Source: Heligmosomoides polygyrus polygyrus (Eukaryota > Nematoda > Chromadorea > Rhabditida > Heligmosomidae). From it: a stretch of 64,000 bases of DNA. Positions 30,648 through 39,375 of the stretch are shown here, one piece after another. The first letter of the stretch is position 1. The number at the start of each line of letters is the position of its first letter. The notes under the pieces were generated by a model that ran no database searches, was not told the origin of the DNA, and worked only from the letters and a program-made list of their open reading frames with translations. A program made the position numbers and the translations under genes. The stretch is taken from the NCBI GenBank assembly GCA_947396885.1, contig OX377205.1, forward strand, positions 70,094,969 through 70,158,968, written 5' to 3'.

Positions 30648-31263
30648 CTGGAAAGCCAGCAATCTTCGTGAGGCACTGCGACAGCGCCACTGCTTCCCTC
30701 AAGGCATGCTCCATTCAAAACTCTGTCCCGATGCTCCCGCGAGTTATCACTGTTCCGCATCGAAGACTCAACGCACAGCTCATGAGTCTCGTCATCGTCG
30801 CCGCCGTTCCCGTTGTGTGACCTTCAACCCACCATTGTTTGCAGAAGAGCCAAACAGTAACGATTCCAGAGGGCAATGTGAACTTCCTCCCTGATCGCTT
30901 AAGCTCTCCCTCGGCATCGGCGACTTCATAATGACAACTAATCTCACGTTATTTATTGCAATACCAAGGGAATCATGGTCAGTAAACTCTACCCAAACGA
31001 AAATCAGTAAATGTAAAGCAAGAGAAGATCAAAAATGTATTTCTCGACTACATACTGGAGATTGTGGCACCAAGAATAAAAAATTCTTATGTTCCTGTGA
31101 AAATTATCCAGAAAATATAATGTAACCAATCGAGTCAAGAAAAAGAATAGCGGCAGAGTATCTATACTTGCGTGCAACAAATTGTAATGGTGTCATTCTG
31201 CTGGAATAAAACAAATGCGAAGCAAAACTTGAAGAAAATTTAACAAAATGAAAATAAAAAATG
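30648..31263. other. Unassigned, possibly 5' part of the same host gene
   Basis: On the minus strand a frame starting with ATG near 30926 (MKSPMPRESL) and an overlapping alternative (GRKFTLPSGIVTVWLF) are both open for about 35-45 codons. They could be an upstream exon. Neither has a convincing donor; ACAATG/gtgggt near 30833 is the best. Confidence 0.3.
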
Positions 31264-31562
31264 CTAAGGAGGTTGCGCAGTCGGATGAGGCGCCGACTGT
31301 CGCTTGAACCCGATACCAGGTTCCTGGTTCGGATTTCCCGCCCAGGCCAACCAAGCCTTCCATCCCTCCGGGGTTGGTGAATTAGTATCAGACTTGTCTG
31401 GGGAGGATAAAGCGCTGACTTGTTCATCGGCTAGCCACCGAAAGTTATTGATATGGCCAAATACGCATCCAAATCGCCTCCACGACATCCCGTAGGTGTA
31501 GAATGCGTGGCGCATCCCAAAAGGGATTGAGTAACGCCGTCCTTTATCCTTTATCCTTTATA
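31264..31562 (+). repeat. tRNA-derived SINE, copy 2
   Basis: The pol III A box ttgcgcagtcgga is near 31273 and the B box ggttcggattt is near 31327. The body shares long blocks with the inverse copy at 18031-18215. It ends with the tandem tail cctttatcctttatccttta at 31540-31560. This copy extends further 3' than copy 1, through gtgtagaatgcgtggcgcat, so it is closer to full length. Confidence 0.82.
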
Positions 31563-31614
31563 AGTCGGTTTTAAGAAGAACACTTGCACGCCAGCCACAT
31601 AACCCTTATATGCA

Positions 31615-31656
31615 AACCAGACGTTCAGCGGCCTACTGGCCGCCAAACGTCTGGTT
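31615..31656. repeat. 19-bp hairpin
   Basis: aaccagacgttcagcggcc, loop tact, then ggccgccaaacgtctggtt: 17 of 19 positions pair. It stands alone with no neighbouring gene, so it is not obviously a terminator. Confidence 0.8.
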
Positions 31657-32100
31657 GTAAACCCGGAGAATAGAACACCCCCGACCGTCTTCTTGTCCTC
31701 TTTAGGCCTTTCCTCATTCATTAGAGTAAAAAAGCGGTTTTGCTATATAGAATAGTATAGCGGGATACGGTAGGACAGAATCTTCAAAACTGCTCTTATG
31801 GGGCCTACCCACCCTCTATCGCACATCTGCGATTCATTCTTTGAAGCACTCGTGGCGTACATGGCGAGGAACACATAGAGAGCCTTACTCCAAAGTGCTT
31901 ATTCTGCGGAAACATAAAGAAATCAATTGGTATTGGTAGACCGATGCAGTTCACAGTCCGACGGGAATAACATTACTCCGATTCCTTTACTCACTCTCCC
32001 CCCCCCCCCCCACCCACTCCCCACCTATACCCCCTTACCCATGTGCCGGCAGAAAGCGGAAATAAGAATCAAGTACGCACACACTCGTTGTTACACGAAG
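31657..32100. other. Unassigned sequence with C14 tract
   Basis: No gene. Fourteen consecutive C at 31998-32011 mark the approach to the composite satellite. Confidence 0.45.
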
Positions 32101-33412
32101 CCTTTAAAAGGTCATTTGAAAATTTCACGGTGCAAAGTCTTATCTGTGGCACGTATTCTGGACCCGGATACACATTGGATAACATCTGTAACACATTTGC
32201 TGAGTCCGGTCGCATATGTCACGACGTCTACCACACGTCTTTTGCACCCCGACACACGTGGCATGACGTCTGTAGCACGTCTTCTGACGCCCCGTTGGAC
32301 GACACTGAGAAAATACTGGTCCCCTTATTGGTCCCTTCCACTGATTCCCCTTCACTACTTTCCTCTACTGATCCCCTTTAATGGTTCTATTACTGGACCC
32401 TTTACTGAACCCCCTTAAATGGTCTTCCCTTTATTGGCTCAGTTACTTGGTCCTCTCTTGACTGGTAATTCACTGCTACCCCATTACTGGTCCTCCTTCA
32501 CTGCTCTCCCCTTTATTGGTCAACCATTTACTGATCCCCCTTCACTGGACCCCCTCCTCCCCTCCTTCACAGGTCTCACCCTCACTGGTCCCCCTATTAC
32601 TGGCCCCTCTTCACTGGTTCCCCTCTATTGTCTGTCCCTTTCCGGTTCACCCTTCACTGGTCCCCCCCCCCCCTTCGTCGGTCCCCACTACTGCTCCTAC
32701 CTTCAGTGGACCTCCCTTTACTGGACCCTCTTCACTTTTCACTGGTCCCCCTATCCTTCACCGATCCCCATTGCTGGTCCCGCCCTCACTGGTCTCCCTT
32801 TTATTCATCTTTTATTCATCAACTCTTTTCCGGTCCCCCTTCACTGAACCCCTCCCCCCACCACTTCACCGATCCCCATTACTGGTCCCTTCCTCACCGG
32901 TCCCTCCTTCACCTGGTCTCCTTCACCAGTCCCCATTACTGGTCCCTACCTTACCGGTCCTTCCTTCACTGGTTAACCATCTACCGGTTCCCCCTTTACT
33001 GGACCCCTCCCCTCCTCAACCCCCCCCCCCTTCACCGTTCACCATTACTGGTCCATTCCTCACTGATCCCCTTTCACTGGACCCCTCCCTCACCGGCTCC
33101 CATTGCTGGTCCCACTTTCACTGGTCCCTTCTTTATTGGTCAACCCTTCACCGGTTCCTATTGGACCCCGATCTTAACCGGTCCCCCATTAGTGGTCCCA
33201 CCTTCACAGGTCGTGTGAATCCGGAACCCCTGGCGCGACATCGGTGACACGTCGTCTAAATCTGGAAGGCCTTTCGCGTCATTGGTGACACCTCCTCTGA
33301 ATCCAGGCACCTGATGAACGACGTCGGTGACACATGTTCTTAACCCGAACGTGTTTTGCCAGACATCGTTGACACGTCGTCTGAATCCGGACAGCCCTTT
33401 CAGCTCCCACAC
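32101..33412 (+). repeat. Composite satellite related to repeat S
   Basis: Three blocks. At 32140-32300 there are about four units of a roughly 44-base sequence carrying acgtctgtagcacgtctt-type motifs. At 32310-33215 there are dozens of degenerate 14-20-base units of the type cttcactggtccccc, including 12-C (32662-32673) and 11-C (33020-33030) runs. At 33220-33412 there are three to four units of about 59 bases with ggtgacac, gtcgtctgaatccgg and related words. The same word set appears in repeats at 4150-5260 and 55290-55800. Open frames of 142-243 codons here reflect the stop-poor repeat, not genes. Confidence 0.8.
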
Positions 33413-34160
33413 CTACTAGACTACGCATTTTTAAACGTATAAGCTCCTTCAGAAATTCAACTGTTCACTGTAAGCACTGTGTGAGCACTAGGATTCGAGA
33501 TCAACTATTACATAGATATGAAACCACATTTGCTATCTACTTCTCCTACTTAAATTAATTTGTGCCTATTTTTGCTCGCGTTCGTCAGCGCAAATCTTAC
33601 CTCGGAGTACTTGCTGGAGCTATCGGTGGCATGATCATATTTCGCATTGTACGGTATCGCGAGTGTCGGTATGGCTAATACCTCGCCTTTCTTCACATTG
33701 AATTTGTAACAGGTTGTTTTAGAGCCTAAAATGCAGAGAGATCATCTTAGAGAAGTTCAGTTCGTTGCCTCCATCATCGCTAATGCCAAACGGTGGAGCA
33801 ACCCTCTCTGAGAAAGTAAGTATTGTCGTGAGGTAACGGTTCCTATTCTATCTCCGAGTTAGGATAAGGTGGGAAACACCATCATGTAACGTCCTATTCG
33901 TTTTTAGCTTCCACGTAGCAATATCCCCATCAATTCTCTTCGCAAGCTCTGTTTCTCTGCTTGCATGACCCTATCTTCACATTGACTTTAGGCTCATATT
34001 TTATTGCTAGACAGCCCTTTTAGCTCCGACACCTACCAGATCACGCATTTATAGACGTGGTACTCCTTCAAAAATTCAACTGCTCACTGTAAGCAGTAGG
34101 ATTCGTGGTCAACTATTACATAGTTGTCACATATACACTTACATACAGTCTTGATATATA
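33413..34160. other. Unassigned sequence with a partial duplication
   Basis: 33399-33510 and 34012-34120 share agcccttttagctcc-like, cctacyaga, acgcattt and aattcaactg..cactgtaagca blocks, so this is a degenerate direct duplication. No gene is recognised. Confidence 0.45.
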
Positions 34161-34164
34161 AAAG

Positions 34165-34198
34165 CATAAATAACGCTACTGTCGTAGCGTTATTTATG
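34165..34198. repeat. Perfect 15-bp hairpin
   Basis: cataaataacgctac, loop tgtc, then the exact complement gtagcgttatttatg. Confidence 0.9.
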
Positions 34199-34280
34199 TA
34201 TGTTCTTATTCGCCAATTTTCTGCCTAATCCCACGTCAGTATAAACGGATTGAAAGGTGACTTTTGCCCAAGTATGTTGA

Positions 34281-34612
34281 ATGGTTCCCATCGATACAGT
34301 TAGGCGAGGCCTCTCGTTCGTCGTTCTTGATACCACCCCACCTGTCGTCTCGAGCCCAGCTGCTGTTCTACCTCCTCCATTCTCGCTGGCTCGGAACGCT
34401 TCGTCGCTATCTCGCGGCAACGCTCTGCGACATCTATGTGATCCGCCGCCATCAGGGGCAGCATTCGTCAAAATGCTTGCCCTGTATATGCGTCCAAAAA
34501 GACAGTAACTCGCCCAGGGTATGACGTTCGTCGCATACCTCACCCAGCTAATCGAATGAAGTACTGGCTGAGAACACCCTCTCTAGCAGCTCATGAATAC
34601 CTTGCCGCAAAA
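34281..34612 (+). pseudogene. Possible coding sequence with one frameshift
   Basis: From the ATG at 34281 the frame is open to about 34490 (MVPIDTVRRGLSFVVLD, Pro/Ser/Ala-rich, then KMLALY) with strongly C/G-ending codons. One frame shift near 34490 gives RPGYDVRRIPHPANRMKYW and ends at a stop near 34612. The summed length is about 110 codons. Codon bias on both sides of the shift favours coding. No family is recognised, and a missed intron is an alternative to a frameshift. Confidence 0.3.
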
Positions 34613-35370
34613 TGACGCTTAATCCGAACGATTTCGCCAGCTATTCTTACAAGCGCACTCTAGCACAAGCAGTTGTTCTCCTGGAATATACTCAATGGGG
34701 ATGCTCTTTGTTTCCTTCTCTTGACGGACATTTGGATTAACATTTGAACGTCACCCCAGCATACGCGGACATTTTGTGCCGATACCATAGAGGTGCACTT
34801 CGCAGCTGAATAACAAACGGGGTATCATCCATCCATCGCAGCTGAGTAAGGTTGGTGTATCATCGTTCATCCATTTTCCAGCAACTTGTATACCTGCACT
34901 TACACTAAAACAGTTCTTTGGTGTGACCTAAGGTGTGCATGCCATCGCAGAGTAACGGTTGATTAGATTAATAACCAATTATCTATTGACTAAACCCTTA
35001 ACCTATACACAACCTTGGTTGCTCACTTTGACACACACACAATGATGAATGCAACTCTATGCGTAGCAGAAGGGTATCGCGGTGAGCACTGCGGTTTGAT
35101 GTAGGGCACCATGCGTAGTTAGCGAACTTCATCTTCTAAATATAGGTTTTCTTGAACGTCGTTGACAGATATGAAGACTCGAGATGTTAATCTACGTGAG
35201 AAGGGTGATATCTGTCTATCCAGTATTGCCTATCTTCTAGTAGTACGTAGCTGAATTTGGCGATGGAAATAGGTTCGTAAGGGGCACCTTGTATTCACTG
35301 AATATTCATATTGGTAATCCTCATCACATATATTTCAATATCAATTGCATCAGAAATGGCCAGTTCATCA
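34613..35370. other. Unassigned sequence
   Basis: No gene, tandem array or terminal repeats recognised. Confidence 0.45.
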
Positions 35371-35658
35371 AGGGGTAGAGCACACCGGTGCTGCATAAAA
35401 TTTCTAGTTTTGCACAACACAAAACGCCGTATAGGGTTGTCCTGCAAGGCGACCGGCGCAAAGCGGCTCGCAGGAGATCACCTTGCATTCAGTGGTTACC
35501 CGCCTGCCTAAGGAGGCACATAAATGCACACTTACAACAGAAGTAACCTACCTCAGTTCACCACAGGGGTAGACCACACCAGTGCTGTGTAAATTTTTCA
35601 ACATAGTGCAATACAAAAGATTTGGTAGGGCGGCTTCGAATGGTGGCCGCTTTGCGCC
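35371..35658. repeat. Direct repeat pair with inverted ends
   Basis: aggggtagagcacaccggtg at 35371 and aggggtagaccacaccagtg at 35565 begin two related segments of about 90 bases that share cataaaatttct/tgtaaatttttc and caacacaaaac/caatacaaaag blocks. At their far ends ggcgcaaagcggc (about 35454) and its exact complement gccgctttgcgcc (35646-35658) occur. The pair may be the remains of a palindromic or non-autonomous element. A 12-C run lies at 35666-35677. Confidence 0.55.
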
Positions 35659-35741
35659 AGGCGAACCCCCCCCCCCCTTTCACCGAGCCTATTTGCACCA
35701 GTTTGGCTGTAATTAACGTATGAGATAAGAAAATAACTGAG

Positions 35742-35990
35742 CTATGCAGGGACAGAATAGGAAGCAGCAGAATTCTCTAAAGGCTCACTCAATTTTTGAT
35801 CAGGTGAAGACTTTCTCCTAGATTCGGGCGACAGCCGAGACCGTTGCGTCATCGCCGACCTCTGCGTCCTCGTCGACTTCTGCGTCATCGCCGACCTCTG
35901 CGTTTTCGACGACCTCACTCTCCGTTCTGACACCCTCGAAGGCTTCGATCTGCTCGCTCTTGACGACTTCCGTCTCGACTTGGTGGACAT
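35742..35990 (-). CDS. Candidate small basic Ser/Arg-rich protein
   Basis: From ATG at about 35990 (MSTKSRRKSSRASRSK) to a stop near 35742, about 82 residues, with Arg/Ser/Thr-rich repeats (TQRSAMTQKSTRTQRSAMTQ). The context catcATG is acceptable. Small basic SR-rich proteins are typical of nematode sperm chromatin; that function is only a suggestion from composition. Another frame of the same strand is acidic and repetitive, so the open reading may be a by-product of a 27-base tandem repeat. Confidence 0.3.
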   Translation of the reverse strand: MSTKSRRKSSRASRSKPSRVSERRVRSSKTQRSAMTQKSTRTQRSAMTQRSRLSPESRRKSSPDQKLSEPLENSAASYSVPA

Positions 35991-36476
35991 GATGGCAGGC
36001 AACGGATAAGAATGAACCTGCATATGTTGTCAAAACACCTACACTATCGCGTATCTTGTTGTTTGCTTCACATTCTGCTGTGTGTGGTTAAGAGGCGGTT
36101 GTCAGGGAGCTACTATCAGACCTTGCTGCGTAATTCGATAGAAGGATAAGGACCTGACCTCGAAACAGATACTTGTACAGACGAAATACACAAAGGGATT
36201 AGGTCTACCCTGACATTATGTGACGAAAATGCAGTGAGTCGTAGTCGTCTAATCAAGACTGAAGCCGACCTGAAGTTTGAAGCCTTCACTGAAAGCTGGG
36301 CCAAGCTGTTTGAGAACAATTGCGCAATTTCCTTTTGTTAAAATCTGAACATTTGGCGCCCACGTATTGAGGTAGACCACGTCTTTAGCAAGGGGAAGCT
36401 ACAGGTTCTCCACTATTAAAAGAGATTTCCGTTTTATGAAGATTCTCATAGATTAATTATTATTGTGATTGCAGAA

Positions 36477-36668
36477 CATATGTATGGTAGCAGTACTCAA
36501 GATCTACGAGTGAATTCGAAGCTGCAATGCGTATTTATTCTTGTGGTATTTGTGTTTCTGAGCACATACACTGCTCAACCTAGGCGTCGTTTCTTACCAG
36601 TCTCCACCGGATCAGCAGCACACACGGAGAGCTTCCAACTCATCTTCGAGATATTTTGTCAGGAATAG
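36477..36668 (+). CDS. Candidate secreted peptide exon
   Basis: An acceptor-like tgtgattgcag precedes position 36475. The frame from ATG at 36480 encodes MYGSSTQDLRVNSKLQC, then the hydrophobic core VFILVVFVFLSTY, then a basic QPRRRFLPV segment, and stops at 36666-36668. This could be a signal-anchor plus dibasic-processed peptide. It lies just outside the RTE-B copy. No homology is recognised. Confidence 0.25.
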   Translation, partial: HMYGSSTQDLRVNSKLQCVFILVVFVFLSTYTAQPRRRFLPVSTGSAAHTESFQLIFEIFCQE

Positions 36669-36941
36669 CACTACCAGTAACGGATGCTAACGTTCACTTT
36701 TTCGATCTGTTGTGAAGCTTAGAACAGGTGTGGCTGTCCTAAACTGATTTGTTCTCGAAACGGACTCTCTATTAAAACCTGTTAAAATGTTTTCGAGGGA
36801 AGCTACTAGTAAATCAGTATCGTCACCGTCACGTTCGTTTTGAAATCAGAACAGTGCTCACAGGAGCGTGAGCAAAACTGCTGAGAAATGTGCAAAAAGT
36901 AGTAAATGCAACACTGGTGCTTTAAATCAATAATTAAGGAC

Positions 36942-36954
36942 ATGAATTCTACTA
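36942..36954 (+). repeat. RTE-B plus copy TSD, 5' side
   Basis: atgaattctacta matches atgacttctacta at 42158-42170 (12 of 13). The match is cut at its right end by the mariner inserted at 42171. Confidence 0.7.
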
Positions 36955-37483
36955 TTCCCACGGATCTTCCTCGATAGAGAGCCTTCGGGCCCCTTGTCAA
37001 CAGTGATCTCGGACCGCTTGTCGCAGGGCCGCGTGGCGCGTCCCCCGGTGGTGGATAGGGGAACGAAAACGCGAATCAAATGCGACCGCGTACTGCCAAT
37101 AGACGCAGGTGAGATGCAGGGGATGGACTCCTTGCTCCTGCTGTGTCGAATCGACGTGTTCCTTGTGCGTGGGAGCGGCATGTTCGTGCACAGCGTGCGT
37201 GGATGTGCCCGTGACTGTGCGGATTGTAACTGTGCCGGCCCGGCCAAAAGCTTGCACTCGGTAGACTGGGAGTACATCCTAAGGCGACTCGAGGCCGCCC
37301 CAAAAGTTTGGCCCCGTTCCTTCGGGCAGTCTGGCTGGCTGCCCGGAGTTCTTCGCCCGCACGACAGAGCCTGACTAGCTACCCGTGTTGTATTGCAGTC
37401 AAACACAGCAGCACTCAAGGGCCTCATTCCCCTTACCGCGAAAGAGCCCCCACTTCTGCAGCGATGGGAAGGACGAGTACGGA
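36955..37483 (+). mobile_element. RTE-B LINE (+), 5' segment
   Basis: Aligns with the reverse complement of 59700-60212: shared 5' region cctcgatagagagccttcgg, gaccgcttgtcgcagggcc, and the long GC-rich leader. It stops in gatgggaaggacgagtacgg at 37482; the continuation is at 39376. The leader carries an open frame (36994-37374, GMDSLLLLCR, GCARDCADCNC, SLHSVDWEYI) conserved in the other copy. Confidence 0.88.
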
Positions 37484-39375
37484 TGTGATGTGAAGTGTGG
37501 GAGATGTGGTTTGGACCCCAAAGTCCTACTTTGCACTCACAGGAAGCCATTTATACCAGCGAAGCGATCTCGATTCTGAGGTCTCCTCGTCGCCTCTCGC
37601 TGCCGTCTCGCCGTCCTGCCACTGCCTCGCCGCCGTCTTGCCGTTCCTGCCACTGCCACTTCCACCGCCGGCTGCCTCGTCGTCCTGCCACTGCCACGCC
37701 GTCGCCGTCTTGCCATTGCCACGCCGACGCCATCCAGCAACGATCAAGCAACCGCCGCAGCAGCCGACCAGCGTCACCGCCCGAGGACATGATCACATAT
37801 TTATTTCTGTATGTATTACCAAGTATGTATTGTATCATGTCCTTGTTTTGTCGTCGCGCTGGCAGTGTCGCCGCCAACGACGACGGCAGGGGCGGGGCCT
37901 GTCTCCAACCCACCATAGGGTACTCACTTACTGCTTACCAAGAGATAAACACGTTCTTCTCTTCTCTCTATTTTTGTTACGCATTCGCACAAATCCACTG
38001 AACCGCATTTTCCGAGGACTAAGGAGTAGCTATTCACCAAATTACTAGCTGGTCTTAATTTTAGCAGCTTTCGGGCAATTTATGACCTATTTATTGAGTG
38101 GTCGCAGTAAGTATCCTTCAGCGTTTGTATCATCCATTCATAGTTATGCGGCAGTGGCTGGATGCCTTGTATGGCAGATTTTGCCCTACCTTTTAAGCTT
38201 TCCCTCAACAGAGGATCTTTTCGATGACGTGAAGCTCAACGTTTTTATGAACCAGAGTCTCAAAAACTGCCCAATACTCTGGAAATTCCTCTGAATTACC
38301 AAAAAATTTGGTAAGGGCACCTCCGGAGCCTTCATGGAGCGGTGTACTCCATGACCTGCCTGCGTTTTTGCTACCTGCTCTGTTACGGTACTGGTATCAG
38401 CTTCAATGTTTTCGTAATTCGATTGGCTACTTTGAAACACTGAGGGTGTTGCAACTGCGGCAGCAACTATACTGTTATTTTGAAGGCAGTGCCCAAATTG
38501 AACTCTTTTCCTTTCTTTACTGCACCGTAATTTGTCAACACGTGCCCTTAAACTATATGTGGGGTCGATGGCTTCTGCAGTAACCTTGTGCAGTTGAGAT
38601 TCTCGCTCAATTTTCTCTAATTCAACCATTAACTCTTTTTTCTCTGCTTTATCTTTGCAGTTTATGTACTCATCCCTTAACTTGATAAAAAGTTTTTGAA
38701 GGCATTGTTCACCTTCTTTTAATTCTGCTATGCACTCTTCTAAGCGATCTATGGTAGATTTTCATTTCTCATAGTTGAACTCAATTTGAATTGCGCAGTT
38801 TGGGCTAACTGCATGCTCTTTGTAGCACGTTGCTAAATCATGAAGCGCGGTTGAGCTCAATATGATTGCTGATTTTTTTGAAAGGAATGCCATTTTTTTA
38901 AAAATTCAACTTTAGTGTTGTTAGCTACGGAGAGAAGAGGCTGCTCCAAGTACTTTTAGCGTACGGTAGACTTAACTTTCTGATTTGGAAAGGGCGATCG
39001 TGAATAGAATCGACTTTGTGCTCCAGGTATTTAACGGGAGACTTATTCTCTTGGATTCAGAGAATGCGATCTTATATTCGACCGACTTTATGCTCCAGGT
39101 CCCAAAGCTGTTACACTTTGACACGGGAGACTTAGGCTTGTTAGGCCGATGCACCAAATGTATACGACGATATGGCGAAGGACGAATTATACGCCCCAAT
39201 AATGCAGTGGTTCAGTGGATATGATGGCGAATACAAGAGATGAGATAGAGTTTACTGAGAGACCAACTGGTCTATGTACAGGTGGAGCGAGAACTGCCGT
39301 GCGTCCGCTGTATGGTAGCGTCACGCCTCCTGACCTCTCAAGGCTTGAGCATCATCGTAGACGATAGACGATGGT
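37484..39375. mobile_element. 1.9-kb insertion in RTE-B carrying a BEL/Pao fragment
   Basis: RTE-B is contiguous across this point in the minus copy (gtacggagaggctgct near 59700) but here it is split, so the segment is an insertion. It holds a GC-rich block of about 21-base units around 37580-37740 (gccgtcctgccactgcc type), then a minus-strand gag remnant at 38085-38897, then a partial tandem repeat at 39000-39140 (gactttgtgctccaggt / gactttatgctccaggt). Words resembling BEL/Pao LTR-leader junctions (aatccactgaaccgc at 37993, and the complement of atatccactgaacca near 39210) occur in opposite orientations. No clear TSD was found. Confidence 0.65.
38085..38897 (-). pseudogene. BEL/Pao-type gag remnant (DUF1759-like)
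   Basis: The minus-strand ATG at 38891 opens MAFLSKKSAIILSSTALHD. An in-frame TGA lies at 38762-38764, then a coiled-coil-like Lys/Glu-rich region (RLEECIAELKEGEQ, ELEKIERESQLHK), then after frame changes near 38300 and 38240 the block KFFGNSEEFPEYWAVFETLV and SLKGRAKSAIQGIQPLPHN. The segment FxGxxxEFPEYWxxFExLVHxN...LKGxAxxAIxGI is characteristic of the gag DUF1759 region of BEL/Pao retrotransposons. Protease and pol are absent. Defective: one stop and two frameshifts. Confidence 0.72.

Noticed and set aside
32419..33247. Open frames of 142-243 codons in the satellite
   Set aside because: Ser/Pro/Leu-rich translations of a stop-poor pyrimidine repeat; homopolymers cross all frames.
35371..35658. 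CRISPR-like spaced repeats
   Set aside because: Only two degenerate long units, no regular spacers, and the genome is eukaryotic.
37497..38048. Overlapping 168- and 183-codon frames
   Set aside because: Generated by a GC-rich minisatellite of about 21-base units; two frames are equally open.
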